The notes: generated by a model from the sequence alone, not told the origin. DNA of 64,000 nt from Blautia luti (GCF_033096465.1 NZ_AP028156.1:687501-751500), one strand, 5' to 3'. Shown: positions 45,975 to 54,972, counted from the first letter of the stretch. Numbers and translations are program-made.

Positions 45975-47050
45975 AAAAAGAACCTTTCTTACAGGTGAGT
46001 AAAAGAAGAAATAAAGCCGGATGGCAGGAACGTCTGCTGATCCGTTTCATTGCCCTGATCCTGGCGCTGGTCGTGTGCGGAGCTGTGATCGTGGCACTTG
46101 TAAAAATGAATCCTGTGGATGTATATAAAGCCATCTGGGACGGAGCCATGGGATCTGAGAGACGTCTGTGGCAGACTATACGAGATACCATGGTGCTCTT
46201 ATGTATCTCCATCGGCCTGGCACCTGCATTTAAAATGAAGTTCTGGAATATCGGCGCAGAAGGACAGATCCTTATCGGAGGAGCCTGTTCCGCAGCAGTG
46301 ATGATCTATGCAGGAGATAAGATGCCTACAGGCCTGCTTCTTATTGTAATGTTCGTGGCCAGTGCACTGGGTGGAATGATCTGGGGAATGATCCCGGCAG
46401 TATTTAAGGCCAATTGGAATACCAATGAAACACTGTTTACCTTAATGTTAAATTATGTTGCCATGCAGGTGATCACTTTCTGTATTGTATTCTGGGAGAA
46501 TCCGAAAGGTTCCAATACCGTAGGTATCATCAATCAGGCTACGAAAGCCGGATGGCTTCCGGATCTGTTCGGACAGAAATATGGATGGAACGTAGTTATT
46601 GTTCTGATCCTGACAGTGGGAATGTTTATTTATCTGAAATACTTTAAACAGGGATATGAGATCGCAGTAGTAGGAGAGAGTGAAAACACAGCCAGGTATG
46701 CAGGCATTCAGGTAAAGAAAGTGATTATCCGTACCATGGCGATCTCCGGTGCCATCTGCGGAATCGCAGGTTTCGTAATTGTCAGCGGAGCCAGCCATAC
46801 GATCTCTACTGCTACAGCAGGAGGACGTGGTTTCACAGCCATCATTGTTGCATGGCTTTCCAAGTTTAATACATTTATCATGGTTGCAGTTTCCTTTGGT
46901 ATCGTATTTATGGACCAGGGTGCTGTACAGATCGCAACGCAGTACGGACTGAATGAGAATGCTTCGGATGTACTTCTGGGAATTATCCTGTTTTTCCTCA
47001 TCGGAGCAGAATTCTTTATTAATTACAGAGTAAAGCGTACGAAGAAATAG
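45971..47050 (+). CDS. Nucleoside-type ABC transporter permease 1
   Basis: The 359-residue product is a BPD_transp_2 family permease with about ten helices. Typical stretches are FKMKFWNIGAEGQILIGG and NWNTNETLFTLMLNYVA, and SENTARYAGIQVKKVIIRTM near residue 236, the coupling loop. It overlaps the ATPase gene by ATGA and is followed by the second permease at 12 bp. Confidence 0.92.
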   Translation: MKKEPFLQVSKRRNKAGWQERLLIRFIALILALVVCGAVIVALVKMNPVDVYKAIWDGAMGSERRLWQTIRDTMVLLCISIGLAPAFKMKFWNIGAEGQILIGGACSAAVMIYAGDKMPTGLLLIVMFVASALGGMIWGMIPAVFKANWNTNETLFTLMLNYVAMQVITFCIVFWENPKGSNTVGIINQATKAGWLPDLFGQKYGWNVVIVLILTVGMFIYLKYFKQGYEIAVVGESENTARYAGIQVKKVIIRTMAISGAICGIAGFVIVSGASHTISTATAGGRGFTAIIVAWLSKFNTFIMVAVSFGIVFMDQGAVQIATQYGLNENASDVLLGIILFFLIGAEFFINYRVKRTKK

Positions 47051-47062
47051 GAGGTAGATGCA

Positions 47063-48043
47063 ATGAGTGTACTGATCATCTTTATTCAAAAAGCAATTGT
47101 CCAGGGCATCTGTATTCTTTATGGTGCGCTTGGTGAGATCATGACAGAGAAATCCGGTAACCTGAACCTGGGGATTCCGGGAATTATGTATATGGGCGGT
47201 ATTTCTGGCCTGATGGGAGCTTTTCTCTATGAGAAAGACAATCCTGATCCCAATGCACTGGTGGGAGTTCTGATCTCTTTCCTGTGCGCATTCGCCTGTG
47301 CAGCCATCGGCGGACTGATCTACAGTATCCTGACCATCACACTTCGTGTAAACCAGAATGTAACAGGTCTGGCACTTACCATCTTCGGTACAGGATTCGG
47401 TAACTTCTTCGGGGGTTCCATTTCCAAACTTGCAGGTGGTGTGGGCCAGATTTCCGTAAAAGTAACCGGCAGTGCCTATACAGCGAAGATTCCTGGACTG
47501 TCGAAGATCCCGGTGATCGGAAGTGTGTTGTTTAACTATGGATTTATGACTTATCTGTGTATCATCGCAGCAGTGGTATTATCCTATTTCCTGTTTAAGA
47601 CAAGAGCAGGCCTGAGTCTCCGTGCCATCGGTGAGAATCCTGGTACAGCAGATGCAGCAGGTATCAACGTTACGAAATATAAATATCTGTCTACCTGTAT
47701 CGGTGCAGGACTTGCAGGACTTGGGGGACTTTATTTCGTAATGGAATACTCCGGCGGAACCTGGACAGACAACGGATTCGGTGACCGCGGCTGGCTGGCA
47801 GTGGCACTGGTAATCTTTGCATTGTGGAAACCGCTGAACGCTGTCTGGGGAGCATTTCTCTTCGGTGCGCTGTATATTCTGTATCTGTATATCCCGGGAC
47901 TGGGACGAAGTATGCAGGAAGTATTTAAGGCACTTCCTTATGTAGTAACCATTATCGTGCTGGTATTTACCAGTTTCCGAAAGAAGAAGGAACATCAGCC
48001 GCCTGCCGCGCTGGGACTTCCGTATTTCAGGGAAGAGAGATAA
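47063..48043 (+). CDS. Nucleoside-type ABC transporter permease 2
   Basis: The 326-residue product is the second BPD_transp_2 permease: GALGEIMTEKSGNLNLGIPG near the start, LRVNQNVTGLALTIFGTG, and the coupling loop SLRAIGENPGTADAAGINVT. It forms a heterodimer with the previous product. A clear terminator is not visible after it. Confidence 0.92.
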   Translation: MSVLIIFIQKAIVQGICILYGALGEIMTEKSGNLNLGIPGIMYMGGISGLMGAFLYEKDNPDPNALVGVLISFLCAFACAAIGGLIYSILTITLRVNQNVTGLALTIFGTGFGNFFGGSISKLAGGVGQISVKVTGSAYTAKIPGLSKIPVIGSVLFNYGFMTYLCIIAAVVLSYFLFKTRAGLSLRAIGENPGTADAAGINVTKYKYLSTCIGAGLAGLGGLYFVMEYSGGTWTDNGFGDRGWLAVALVIFALWKPLNAVWGAFLFGALYILYLYIPGLGRSMQEVFKALPYVVTIIVLVFTSFRKKKEHQPPAALGLPYFREER

Positions 48044-48069
48044 AATATTGGAAAAGGGGAGTTTTCTGG

Positions 48070-48098
48070 TTGATTCCTGAGTAAAATAGTATTATAAT
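48070..48098 (+). promoter_or_regulatory. Promoter of the DUF1858 gene
   Basis: TTGATT (48070-48075), a 17-bp spacer and TATAAT (48093-48098) lie 54 bp before the start at 48152. Confidence 0.7.
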
Positions 48099-48151
48099 AC
48101 CAACAGTGGGTTGTTGCCCGTATATACAGTTAAACAAGGAGGAAACGAACA

Positions 48152-48352
48152 ATGGCTAAAGTATCTAAAGATATGCTGATCGGTCAGCTTCTTCAGGTTG
48201 ATCCTAATATTGCACCAATTCTTATGAGAGCAGGAATGCACTGCCTTGGATGCCCGTCATCCCAGATGGAATCTCTGGAAGAGGCTGCTATGGTTCATGG
48301 CCTGGATGCAGATGTTCTGGTAAACCAGATCAATGATTTTCTTGGAGAATAA
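48152..48352 (+). CDS. DUF1858 redox-disulfide domain protein
   Basis: The 66-residue product is a stand-alone DUF1858 domain, known as a hybrid-cluster-protein-associated disulfide domain. The two Cys in MHCLGCPSS (residues 31 and 34) form the expected CxxC redox pair. It has a strong AAGGAGG site, its own promoter and terminator. A role in redox or nitrosative stress is inferred from the family only. Confidence 0.88.
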   Translation: MAKVSKDMLIGQLLQVDPNIAPILMRAGMHCLGCPSSQMESLEEAAMVHGLDADVLVNQINDFLGE

Positions 48353-48367
48353 TAAGATTGATGAGAG

Positions 48368-48401
48368 AGAACCACAGTTTTGAGACTGTGGTTCTTTTTT
48401 T
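48368..48401 (+). terminator. Terminator after the DUF1858 gene
   Basis: AGAACCACAGT (48368-48378) pairs perfectly with ACTGTGGTTCT (48385-48395) across a 6-nt loop, followed by a T-run. Confidence 0.92.
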
Positions 48402-48444
48402 GTTCCATAAAAATTTATGAGAATAACAAAGTATAATTGTCCGA

Positions 48445-48525
48445 ATTACGATGCCGGTGATCGCCATGTCTGCCAATGCCTTTGCAGAAGATGTGAGACT
48501 GGTGAAACAGGCAGGGATCACAGAA
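48445..48525 (+). pseudogene. Relic of a response-regulator receiver domain
   Basis: About 27 codons in one frame read ITMPVIAMSANAFAEDVRLV followed by KQAGITE. This is the beta4-alpha4 segment of receiver domains found in hybrid histidine kinases (typically PIIAMTANAF-EDV with a following AGM). Nothing before or after matches the rest of a receiver, and there is no ribosome binding site. It is a small fragment left by deletion of a sensor gene between the DUF1858 gene and mecA. Confidence 0.65.
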
Positions 48526-48530
48526 ATAAA

Positions 48531-48575
48531 AATACCGCTACTTTCCTCTTATTTAAAGAGGAAAATGGCGGTATT
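48531..48575 (-). terminator. Terminator after mecA
   Basis: AATACCGC/GCGGTATT forms the base and TTTCCTCTT/AAGAGGAAA the upper stem. Read on the minus strand it follows the mecA stop and ends in TTTTTATTTC. Confidence 0.85.
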
Positions 48576-48578
48576 ATT

Positions 48579-49328
48579 TTATAACTGTGTGAGCTGCTGA
48601 AGGGCTGACTCGGAGATCAGTTCTCCGTGTTCCTTCAGGAATGCTTCTCCGGAGAGGGTGAAAGCTCTGCCACTGCCGTATTCTGTGAGAATATTGCAGA
48701 TCCGGTTGAATTCCTCAGGAGAGCAGGAAGACTGATGTACTACCAGCTTATAGCTGCTGTCGGAGAGATCCTTGTATAAAGTATTCTCACCTGTGAAATA
48801 GCTGTTCAGTCCGTGGGCAGCTGCAATAACGTCATCCAGTGTGTCAAATTCGTAGAGACGGATCAGGTTCACATCTGCAGCCGGGCTGCTCTGAGCTGTG
48901 TCGCCGGAAGGAGTATCAGACGGAGCTGTCTTCTCTTTCTTCTGTGTACTCTTTACCTTGGCTTCATAGAGTTTCTGGAAAATGTCGATGATGTTGTCAG
49001 CGCCGTCCAGCTCTATGGTATTGGACTGTTCCTTTCCCTTAAACGGAGCAAATTTGGAAAAACGGGTATCCAGTTCTTCCGGATCCTCTACCTTGGTAAT
49101 GATGAGGATGATGCTCTCTGTGCTTACAGGGATGGCTTCTATCATTAATGGGATATTATCAGCTTCAAATCCGAACTGGATCTGTGCCTGCTGCATCATG
49201 TCGCGGAAAAGCTTCTTCGCTTTATCTGTGCCGTAAGCAAGTTCGCTGATGCGGATCTGATGATTCTCCAGATCCTCTCTGGTCAGGGTGCAGCGTATCT
49301 GATTGTCGTTGATCTTTTCTATTTTCAT
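48579..49328 (-). CDS. mecA: Adaptor protein MecA
   Basis: The 249-residue product is the adaptor that brings substrates to the ClpC/ClpP protease. The N-terminal domain begins MKIEKINDNQIRCTLTREDL with the FRDMMQQAQIQFGF stretch; a charged linker lies near residues 120-150; the C-terminal domain has LYEFDTLDDVIAAAHGL and the NILTEYGSG segment that binds ClpC. Length is close to B. subtilis MecA. It is transcribed alone. The stationary-phase or competence target here is unknown. Confidence 0.9.
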   Translation of the reverse strand: MKIEKINDNQIRCTLTREDLENHQIRISELAYGTDKAKKLFRDMMQQAQIQFGFEADNIPLMIEAIPVSTESIILIITKVEDPEELDTRFSKFAPFKGKEQSNTIELDGADNIIDIFQKLYEAKVKSTQKKEKTAPSDTPSGDTAQSSPAADVNLIRLYEFDTLDDVIAAAHGLNSYFTGENTLYKDLSDSSYKLVVHQSSCSPEEFNRICNILTEYGSGRAFTLSGEAFLKEHGELISESALQQLTQL

Positions 49329-49510
49329 GTTCTATCACATCCTGTTCTGTTTACGCCCGTTTTCGGAGAAAACGGGACATGGCATCGAAATGCTTTGGTT
49401 AAATATAATTATATACACTATATTATATAACAGGAAACTGCAAAATGTAAAGATAAGTAATTTACCTAATTATAAAAATTTTGGGAACAAAATCGAAAAA
49501 AATAAACAAA

Positions 49511-49551
49511 TTGACAAAAGCTCTTGCACCCTGTACAGAAGTATGTATAAT
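49511..49551 (+). promoter_or_regulatory. Promoter of a long-leader transcript
   Basis: TTGCAC (49524-49529), a 16-bp spacer and TATAAT (49546-49551) form a promoter, with a second TTGACA at 49511-49516 too far from the -10 box. It reads toward the small gene at 49770, leaving a leader of about 210 nt. Confidence 0.55.
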
Positions 49552-49599
49552 GAAGAACAGGAGAAAACAAAAAGAACCTGCTAAAAGTATTATAACATT

Positions 49600-49680
49600 T
49601 CCAGGCCGCGTTACCATTTATTCATCGGCGTTCCTGCCGCGGTAATGCATAGGCATATTTCCCATATAAGATAACCTATA
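49600..49680 (+). other. Structured leader segment of unknown function
   Basis: In the leader of the small gene, CCGCG (about 49605) can pair with CGCGG (about 49638), and TTACC with GGTAA in the same segment; the arms compete with each other. Together with the upstream promoter this could be a regulatory RNA element. The rest of the 49329-49769 gap is AT-rich and shows no other gene. Confidence 0.35.
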
Positions 49681-49769
49681 AATGAAAAAGAGATCAGCAG
49701 GGAAAATTGTTTTTTCCGGAACCTGTATGGTGTTTTCTAAAAAATATAAAAAGGAAAGGAGGACAACTT

Positions 49770-50063
49770 ACGGAAAATATATCACGGGCTACTCAGAAAG
49801 ACCTGTGTAAACCATTGGAGAATGAAACAGAGAGCTGTGTCAGGAAAGATCTGAAGAAAGACTTGAAAAAAGAACTGAAAAAAGAACTGAAAGAATACCG
49901 CTCCCAGGGAATTCCACTCTATCTGAATGGAAGACCAAGTTCTCCCAAGTCCATTGCGAAAGCCTGTCAGATCGCAGAGGGCGGTGGTTATATGCGGGAT
50001 TACGTAGAGGATGAAAAAGGACGCATTGCTCGTGTCGATTTCGATTTTATCGAAAACAGATAA
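49770..50063 (+). CDS. Small unknown protein, apparent ACG start
   Basis: A textbook AAAGGAGG (49755-49762) is followed after 7 nt by ACG instead of ATG; translation from there gives 97 residues. No ATG, GTG or TTG lies at a suitable distance, and the in-frame TTG at 49707 has no site. The protein has a repetitive Lys/Glu/Leu helix (LKKDLKKELKKELKEY, residues about 32-47) and a compact end, IPLYLNGRPSSPKSIAKACQ then AEGGGYMRDYVEDEKGRI, ending in FDFIENR. The codon pattern looks like real coding sequence. I do not recognise the family. A single-base change or sequencing error at the start is the main alternative. Confidence 0.55.
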   Translation, partial: TENISRATQKDLCKPLENETESCVRKDLKKDLKKELKKELKEYRSQGIPLYLNGRPSSPKSIAKACQIAEGGGYMRDYVEDEKGRIARVDFDFIENR

Positions 50064-50070
50064 CCAAAGA

Positions 50071-50130
50071 GGGGCTGTCTGAGATCACATGGAATCTCCC
50101 CCGAGGTCCATAATGCCGCCGGACAGCCTC
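50071..50130 (+). repeat. Inverted repeat after the small gene
   Basis: GGGGCTGTC (50071-50079) pairs with GACAGCCTC (50122-50130). There is no T-run, so it may stabilise the messenger or act as a weak terminator. The remaining part of the 50064-50367 gap holds a TATAAT at 50236-50241 that probably serves the GH18 gene. Confidence 0.45.
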
Positions 50131-50367
50131 CACAGAAAAGAAGAAATGCATCCGGAGCAGAGGTTTTTGGGTGTTTATAAATATAAAAAAAATATGAACC
50201 GATAATTTGTGCAATACAACTGTAAGGATCTATGGTATAATATAAAAGATAGCGGGGAAGAAGGCAGGATATCCATAAGCGCTCGTGTCAACACGATAAA
50301 ATATCTGAGAACGGAACCCTGGCATTGTATCAGACTATATCGAAACTATACCGAAAGGAAGAAAAAA

Positions 50368-52014
50368 ATGGACAGAAAATATAAGCCTGCATTGGCTGTA
50401 GGAGTTCTGATCCTTCTTGTGGCAGTGATCGGAGTGTTAAGCACAGTGATCATACGCCATATTCCCACCAAGGAGAAAATGGATCTGAATGAATACTATG
50501 GAGAACCGGCAGACGGAGAGGCAGCCCTGATCCTGGGAACAGAGCAGCTGGAAGAGAGAGGCCTGGTAGACGGCGATAAGATATATCTGCCGCTGGATGT
50601 AGTAAACACATATCTGAACCAGAGATATTACTGGGATTCAGCTAACCAGCAGGTACTTTATGCCACACCGTCAGAACTGACCACTGCACTGGCAGCTTCA
50701 GAGCCGGGAGACCAGGTATGGCTGAAAAATGATACGGTTTACCTGAACCTGTCATATGTACAGCAGTATACGGATATTGATGCCTACATATATAAGGATC
50801 CTTACCGTGTGGCCATCCAGTATCAGTTTGATCAGATAAAAACAGTCACAGTTAATAAGAAGACAGCAATACGCTACCGGGGCGGAATTAAATCCAAAGT
50901 CCTTACCACGGTAGCCAAGGGAACCCGGCTTCGCCTGATCGAGGAACTGGAGGACTGGGATCAGGTTGCCACAGATGACGGTTATATCGGATATGTAGAG
51001 AAAAAGAAAGTTGGGGATGTGTCACAGACAGTGATCGACCGTACTTTCCAGAGTGAAGAATATACTTATATTACCATGGATACTCCGGTAAATATGGTAT
51101 GGCATCAGGTTACATCCACAGATGCCAACGCATATTTCGCAGATGCCACAGCCAATATGACCGGGGTAAATGTGATCTCACCTACCTGGTTTTATCTGAC
51201 AGATACAGCAGGAAATATTGCCAATATTTCCAGTGCAGATTATGTATCTCAGGCTCATGAGAAGGGACTGCAGGTATGGGGACTGATCGATAATTTCACA
51301 CAGGATGTGAGCACAACAGAAACCCTGGCCAGTACTGCAGCCAGACAGAATATCATCAGCCAGCTGATCCAGGCGGCTGTCAGTGTGGGAATGGATGGAA
51401 TTAATGTGGATTTTGAATCTCTCAGTGAAGATGTGGGAATTCACTTCCTGGAATTCTTAAGAGAGCTTTCTATAGAGTGCCATAAGAACAATCTGGTACT
51501 TTCTGTAGACAATCCGGTTCCCGAGGATTTCACCAGCCATTATGACCGTGCAGAACAGGGACGTGTGGTGGACTATGTGATCATTATGGGATATGATGAG
51601 CACTACGTTGGTTCTGAAGCTGGTTCCGTTGCCTCTCTTCCATGGGTAGAGAAGGGAATCCAGGATACACTGGAAGAAGTTCCTGCAGAACGTGTGATCA
51701 ATGCAATTCCATTTTATACCAGACTGTGGAATACCACAGGAGGTGCAGTGACCAGTGAGGCTATTGGAATGGATCAGGCGCAGCAGGTGATCGCTGAGAA
51801 TAATGTGGAAACCTACTGGGATAAGACTACTTCCCAGAATTATGGAACGTATGATGTGGATAATTCCACATACCAGATCTGGCTGGAAGATTCCCAGTCC
51901 ATTGCCGAGAAAGTGAAGCTGGTGTCCAAATATGGACTGGCAGGTGTTTCTGCATGGAAGCTGGGATTCGAGAACAGTGGAATCTGGCAGGTGATTACTG
52001 ACAATCTGAACTGA
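50368..52014 (+). CDS. Glycosyl hydrolase family 18 protein with SH3-like domain
   Basis: The 548-residue product begins with a membrane anchor or signal (residues about 8-30), then a copper-amine-oxidase-N-like region, an SH3-type domain near residues 160-215 (TAIRYRGGIKSKVLTTVAKG), and a GH18 barrel from about 235. The catalytic motif is GMDGINVDFESLS near residues 343-355, where the last Glu of DxxDxDxE is the acid; the start of the barrel is VNVISPTWFYLTD. Such proteins resemble SleL/YaaH-type cortex-fragment N-acetylglucosaminidases of spores. ATG 50368 follows AAAGGA. It precedes the CwlD-like gene, supporting a wall or spore role. Confidence 0.88.
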   Translation: MDRKYKPALAVGVLILLVAVIGVLSTVIIRHIPTKEKMDLNEYYGEPADGEAALILGTEQLEERGLVDGDKIYLPLDVVNTYLNQRYYWDSANQQVLYATPSELTTALAASEPGDQVWLKNDTVYLNLSYVQQYTDIDAYIYKDPYRVAIQYQFDQIKTVTVNKKTAIRYRGGIKSKVLTTVAKGTRLRLIEELEDWDQVATDDGYIGYVEKKKVGDVSQTVIDRTFQSEEYTYITMDTPVNMVWHQVTSTDANAYFADATANMTGVNVISPTWFYLTDTAGNIANISSADYVSQAHEKGLQVWGLIDNFTQDVSTTETLASTAARQNIISQLIQAAVSVGMDGINVDFESLSEDVGIHFLEFLRELSIECHKNNLVLSVDNPVPEDFTSHYDRAEQGRVVDYVIIMGYDEHYVGSEAGSVASLPWVEKGIQDTLEEVPAERVINAIPFYTRLWNTTGGAVTSEAIGMDQAQQVIAENNVETYWDKTTSQNYGTYDVDNSTYQIWLEDSQSIAEKVKLVSKYGLAGVSAWKLGFENSGIWQVITDNLN

Positions 52015-52058
52015 AGATCTGATCATAATTAACACAAAAGAAAAAGCATGATGCTAAA

Positions 52059-52104
52059 AACACCCTCTGAGACATATATTGAAATGAATATGCCAGGGGG
52101 TGTT
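52059..52104 (+). promoter_or_regulatory. Hairpin covering the ribosome binding site of the amidase gene
   Basis: AACACCCTCTG (52059-52069) pairs with CAGGGGGTGTT (52094-52104). The right arm contains the AGGGGGTG used as ribosome binding site for TTG 52111, so folding would block translation; the following ATTATATT makes it also terminator-like. Either way it can tune cwlD expression. Confidence 0.5.
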
Positions 52105-52110
52105 ATTATA

Positions 52111-52809
52111 TTGAAGAAATATGGGATAGAACTGGCTATGGCATGTCTGCTGCTTCTGAGTTTCTATATTCTTTCCAGGGAAGCAGCACAGACTGCAGGA
52201 AATATGAGCAGATCTGAGAGTTCACAGGTGATACTGGTAGATGCAGGCCACGGCGGTGCAGATCCGGGAATGATCGGTGTGGGAGGACTGGAGGAGAAGG
52301 GGATCAATCTGGAGATTGCCCTGAAACTGAAAAAAGTTCTGGAAGAGAAAGGATTTGCGGTGCTCATGACCCGTGAGAAGGATCAGGGACTGTATGATGA
52401 AGATTCCAGAAATCAGAAGGCGCAGGATATGCAGCGAAGGATCGCGCTGATCCGTGAGAATTCCCCGGTGCTGTGTGTAAGCATTCATCAGAACAGTTAT
52501 CAGGATCCGGCTGTATATGGACCGCAGGTCTTTTATTATGAAGATTCTGCCCAGGGAAAGACACTGGCAGAGCTGATCCAGACAGAACTGAACACCCGGC
52601 TGGAAGTAAAAAGGCCCCGTTCCCCGAAAGGGAATAAGACCTATTATCTGCTGAAGAGAAGTGAAAGTGTGCTAAATATTGTGGAATGTGGCTTTCTTAC
52701 AAACCAGGAAGAAGCTGGTCTTCTGCAGCAGGAAGAGTATCAGCAGAAGATAGCACAGGCAGTGGCAGAGGGGATCTGTACATATTTGCGGGAAGATACT
52801 TTTAAATAA
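52111..52809 (+). CDS. cwlD: N-acetylmuramoyl-L-alanine amidase, CwlD-like
   Basis: The 232-residue product is a zinc amidase of the Amidase_3 family. It has an N-terminal membrane segment (AMACLLLLSFYILS) and metal-site motifs VILVDAGHGGADPG, the Glu in EKGINLEIALKL, VLCVSIHQNSYQD and the catalytic Glu in LNIVECGFLTNQEEA. CwlD makes muramic lactam in the spore cortex. I prefer TTG 52111 (a basic MKK start right before the membrane segment, with AGGGGGTG 8 bp upstream) to ATG 52048, which has no site and adds a hydrophilic tail. It follows the GH18 gene by about 100 bp. Confidence 0.82.
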   Translation: MKKYGIELAMACLLLLSFYILSREAAQTAGNMSRSESSQVILVDAGHGGADPGMIGVGGLEEKGINLEIALKLKKVLEEKGFAVLMTREKDQGLYDEDSRNQKAQDMQRRIALIRENSPVLCVSIHQNSYQDPAVYGPQVFYYEDSAQGKTLAELIQTELNTRLEVKRPRSPKGNKTYYLLKRSESVLNIVECGFLTNQEEAGLLQQEEYQQKIAQAVAEGICTYLREDTFK

Positions 52810-52887
52810 AAAAGATATTTGCTATACTGTTAAAAACTGGTATATGGTTTTCAGAATTTTCCGAAATGAGCCGGCATACGGAAGAAA

Positions 52888-52917
52888 TTACAGATCAGCC
52901 ATACCGTGTGCTATAAT
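52888..52917 (+). promoter_or_regulatory. Promoter of the GT-C-like gene pair
   Basis: TTACAG (52888-52893), an 18-bp spacer and TATAAT (52912-52917) lie 41 bp before the start at 52958. Confidence 0.55.
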
Positions 52918-52957
52918 CAGAAACAGTGAAAAGTGAATAAAATACAGGAGGATAATT

Positions 52958-54943
52958 ATGCTTGGCATTATTTACCTGATCCTGTCAGTGCTGATCGGAT
53001 ATGAAATCTCCGGGATTCTGACAGGACCGAAAGAAATCAGTACGGATACCAACCGCATCTGGCTGGTACTTCCTGCCTCCTTTGGCACAGGGATTCTTGT
53101 TGTCACATGGGCAGTTTATATTATTTCCTGGTTTGCCAGTGTGACTGGAGGATCAGACAGACCTCTCCTTTACGGAAACCTGATCGTGCTGTCGGCAGCA
53201 GTGCTGATTCTGGCATTCCTGCTATACAGAAGGAAAAAGAAAGCACAGCCCATGAAGCCGGAATCCATGGTCACTGACAGGAGCCGTTTCAGGAAAGAAC
53301 TGGTATTTTTCGGAATCCTGCTGGTCTTTATTACATATATGATGTTTTATGTGTTTTATATTAAAGACGGAGTGATGTATGCAGGGCTGACAGTATGTAG
53401 CGATTATGCACCCCATACTGCCATGATGAGATCCTTTTCCCTGGGAAATAATTTCCCGACCCAGTATCCGCATTTCGGAGGAGCGGATGTGAAGTATCAT
53501 TTTATGTTTCAGTTCCTGGCTGGAAATCTGGAGTATCTGGGACTGCGGCTGGACCTGGCCTATAATCTGCTCAGTATCGGATCCCTGCTGGGATTTCTTA
53601 TGCTGCTGTATGAGTTGGCACTGCGGATCACAGGCAGGATGTGCTGCGGAATATGGACGATCATTCTTTTCTTTTTCAGAAGTGGAATGGCATTCTGGCG
53701 TTTTCTGTGGGAGCATCTGCAGGCAGGAGACCTGCTGACAGTTCTGCAGGAGAATACTGCATTTATCGGCTACACAGAGAATGAGAACTGGGGTCTTTGG
53801 AACTTTAATGTATATCTGAACCAGAGACATCTGGCATTCGGACTTCTGCTGGTGACTCTGGCGTTATATCTGTTTATGGACTGGCTGGAAGCAGGAATCT
53901 CCCATGAGGAAAAAGGCCTGCAGTGGCTGGGAAAGCGGTTCACTGCGCCGGAGGCCTGGAAATGCCGTCAGCCGGAGAAAGCACTGTTTATGGGACTGTT
54001 CCTGGGACTGGGAGCATTCTGGAACGGTGCAGCTGTGATCGGCGGACTTCTGATCCTTATGGGATTTGCCATTTTTTCTGATGGTAAACTGGATTATCTG
54101 ATCACTGCCCTGGTGACGGTTTTCTTTTCTTTTCTGCAGACGAAGATTTTTATCCGGGGAAGTGCCATGGGATTTCAGTTGTATCTGGGATTTCTGGCAG
54201 AGGAGAAAACACCCTGGGGCGTGGTGAAGTACCTGTTCTGGATGGGCGGGATCTTTTTCCTGGGGTTGCTTGGTCTGGTGGTATTTCTGCGCAGAAAGGG
54301 AAGGGTACTGGCTGTCAGCTTCCTGATCCCGACCATTTTTGCATTTACCATTCTCATGACTGTGGATATCAATGTGAACCACAAGTATATTATGATCTCC
54401 TATGCTTTCCTGGGAATCCTCTGGGCATGGGCAGTGTGCAGCCTGTGGAGGGGAAAGGTCATAAAGAAGATCCTGGCGGTGGTTCTGGCTGTATGCCTGA
54501 CAGTGACTGGTGTCTACGACTTTGTGGTAATATTGAAAGGCAACGGTTACGGACACAGGATCGCCATCAATATGAACAGCGAACTTACCGCATGGCTGGC
54601 TGAGAATCTGGATAAAAATGATCTTCTGCTTACGCCTGAATACAGTATCAATGAAGTGACGATGTCCGGAGTGATGTTGTACTGCGGATGGCCGTATTAT
54701 GCATGGTCAGCAGGATATGATACGTATTACAGGGCTGCTCAGGCAGTGACGATTTATACCACTTCTGACAGTGAGCTTCTGAAGAATCTGGTAAAGCAGG
54801 AGAAGATCACCTACATTCTCTACGAAGAGGATTCCCAGTTCGAAGGACAGGACTGCAGGGAAGATGTGATCGCAGAGAATTATGAACTGGTATATGAGAA
54901 CCCCGGCGGTTCCATCCGGATCTATAAAACTTCAGAATCATAA
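52958..54943 (+). CDS. Large multi-pass membrane protein, GT-C-like
   Basis: The 661-residue product has about 12-14 membrane helices and a C-terminal soluble domain of about 120 residues (from NMNSELTAWLAENLDKNDLL). A short lumenal loop after the third or fourth helix contains YAPHTAMMRSFSLGNNFPTQ and PHFGGADVKYHF, with acidic and His residues like the first loop of GT-C glycosyltransferases, which use lipid-linked sugars. No family name is certain; it is related in layout to the next gene and the two are 29 bp apart, so they are probably paralogous partners. The product to be glycosylated is unknown. Confidence 0.6.
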   Translation: MLGIIYLILSVLIGYEISGILTGPKEISTDTNRIWLVLPASFGTGILVVTWAVYIISWFASVTGGSDRPLLYGNLIVLSAAVLILAFLLYRRKKKAQPMKPESMVTDRSRFRKELVFFGILLVFITYMMFYVFYIKDGVMYAGLTVCSDYAPHTAMMRSFSLGNNFPTQYPHFGGADVKYHFMFQFLAGNLEYLGLRLDLAYNLLSIGSLLGFLMLLYELALRITGRMCCGIWTIILFFFRSGMAFWRFLWEHLQAGDLLTVLQENTAFIGYTENENWGLWNFNVYLNQRHLAFGLLLVTLALYLFMDWLEAGISHEEKGLQWLGKRFTAPEAWKCRQPEKALFMGLFLGLGAFWNGAAVIGGLLILMGFAIFSDGKLDYLITALVTVFFSFLQTKIFIRGSAMGFQLYLGFLAEEKTPWGVVKYLFWMGGIFFLGLLGLVVFLRRKGRVLAVSFLIPTIFAFTILMTVDINVNHKYIMISYAFLGILWAWAVCSLWRGKVIKKILAVVLAVCLTVTGVYDFVVILKGNGYGHRIAINMNSELTAWLAENLDKNDLLLTPEYSINEVTMSGVMLYCGWPYYAWSAGYDTYYRAAQAVTIYTTSDSELLKNLVKQEKITYILYEEDSQFEGQDCREDVIAENYELVYENPGGSIRIYKTSES

Positions 54944-54972
54944 ATAACAGATCGCAAAGGAGGATATTACCA

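Noticed and set aside
49303..49584. 93-codon plus-strand frame overlapping the mecA start
   Set aside because: It lacks a ribosome binding site, overlaps the mecA 5' end and promoter region, and reads through AT-rich non-coding sequence.
49682..49810. 42-codon frame from ATG 49682 overlapping the start of the ACG gene
   Set aside because: There is no ribosome binding site before the ATG, and the strong AAAGGAGG lies inside it in position for the other frame. Kept only as a remote possibility for a leader peptide.
53864..54556. 230-codon minus-strand frame opposite the GT-C-like gene
   Set aside because: Composition (many His, Gln and Ser) is that of an antisense shadow of a membrane protein.
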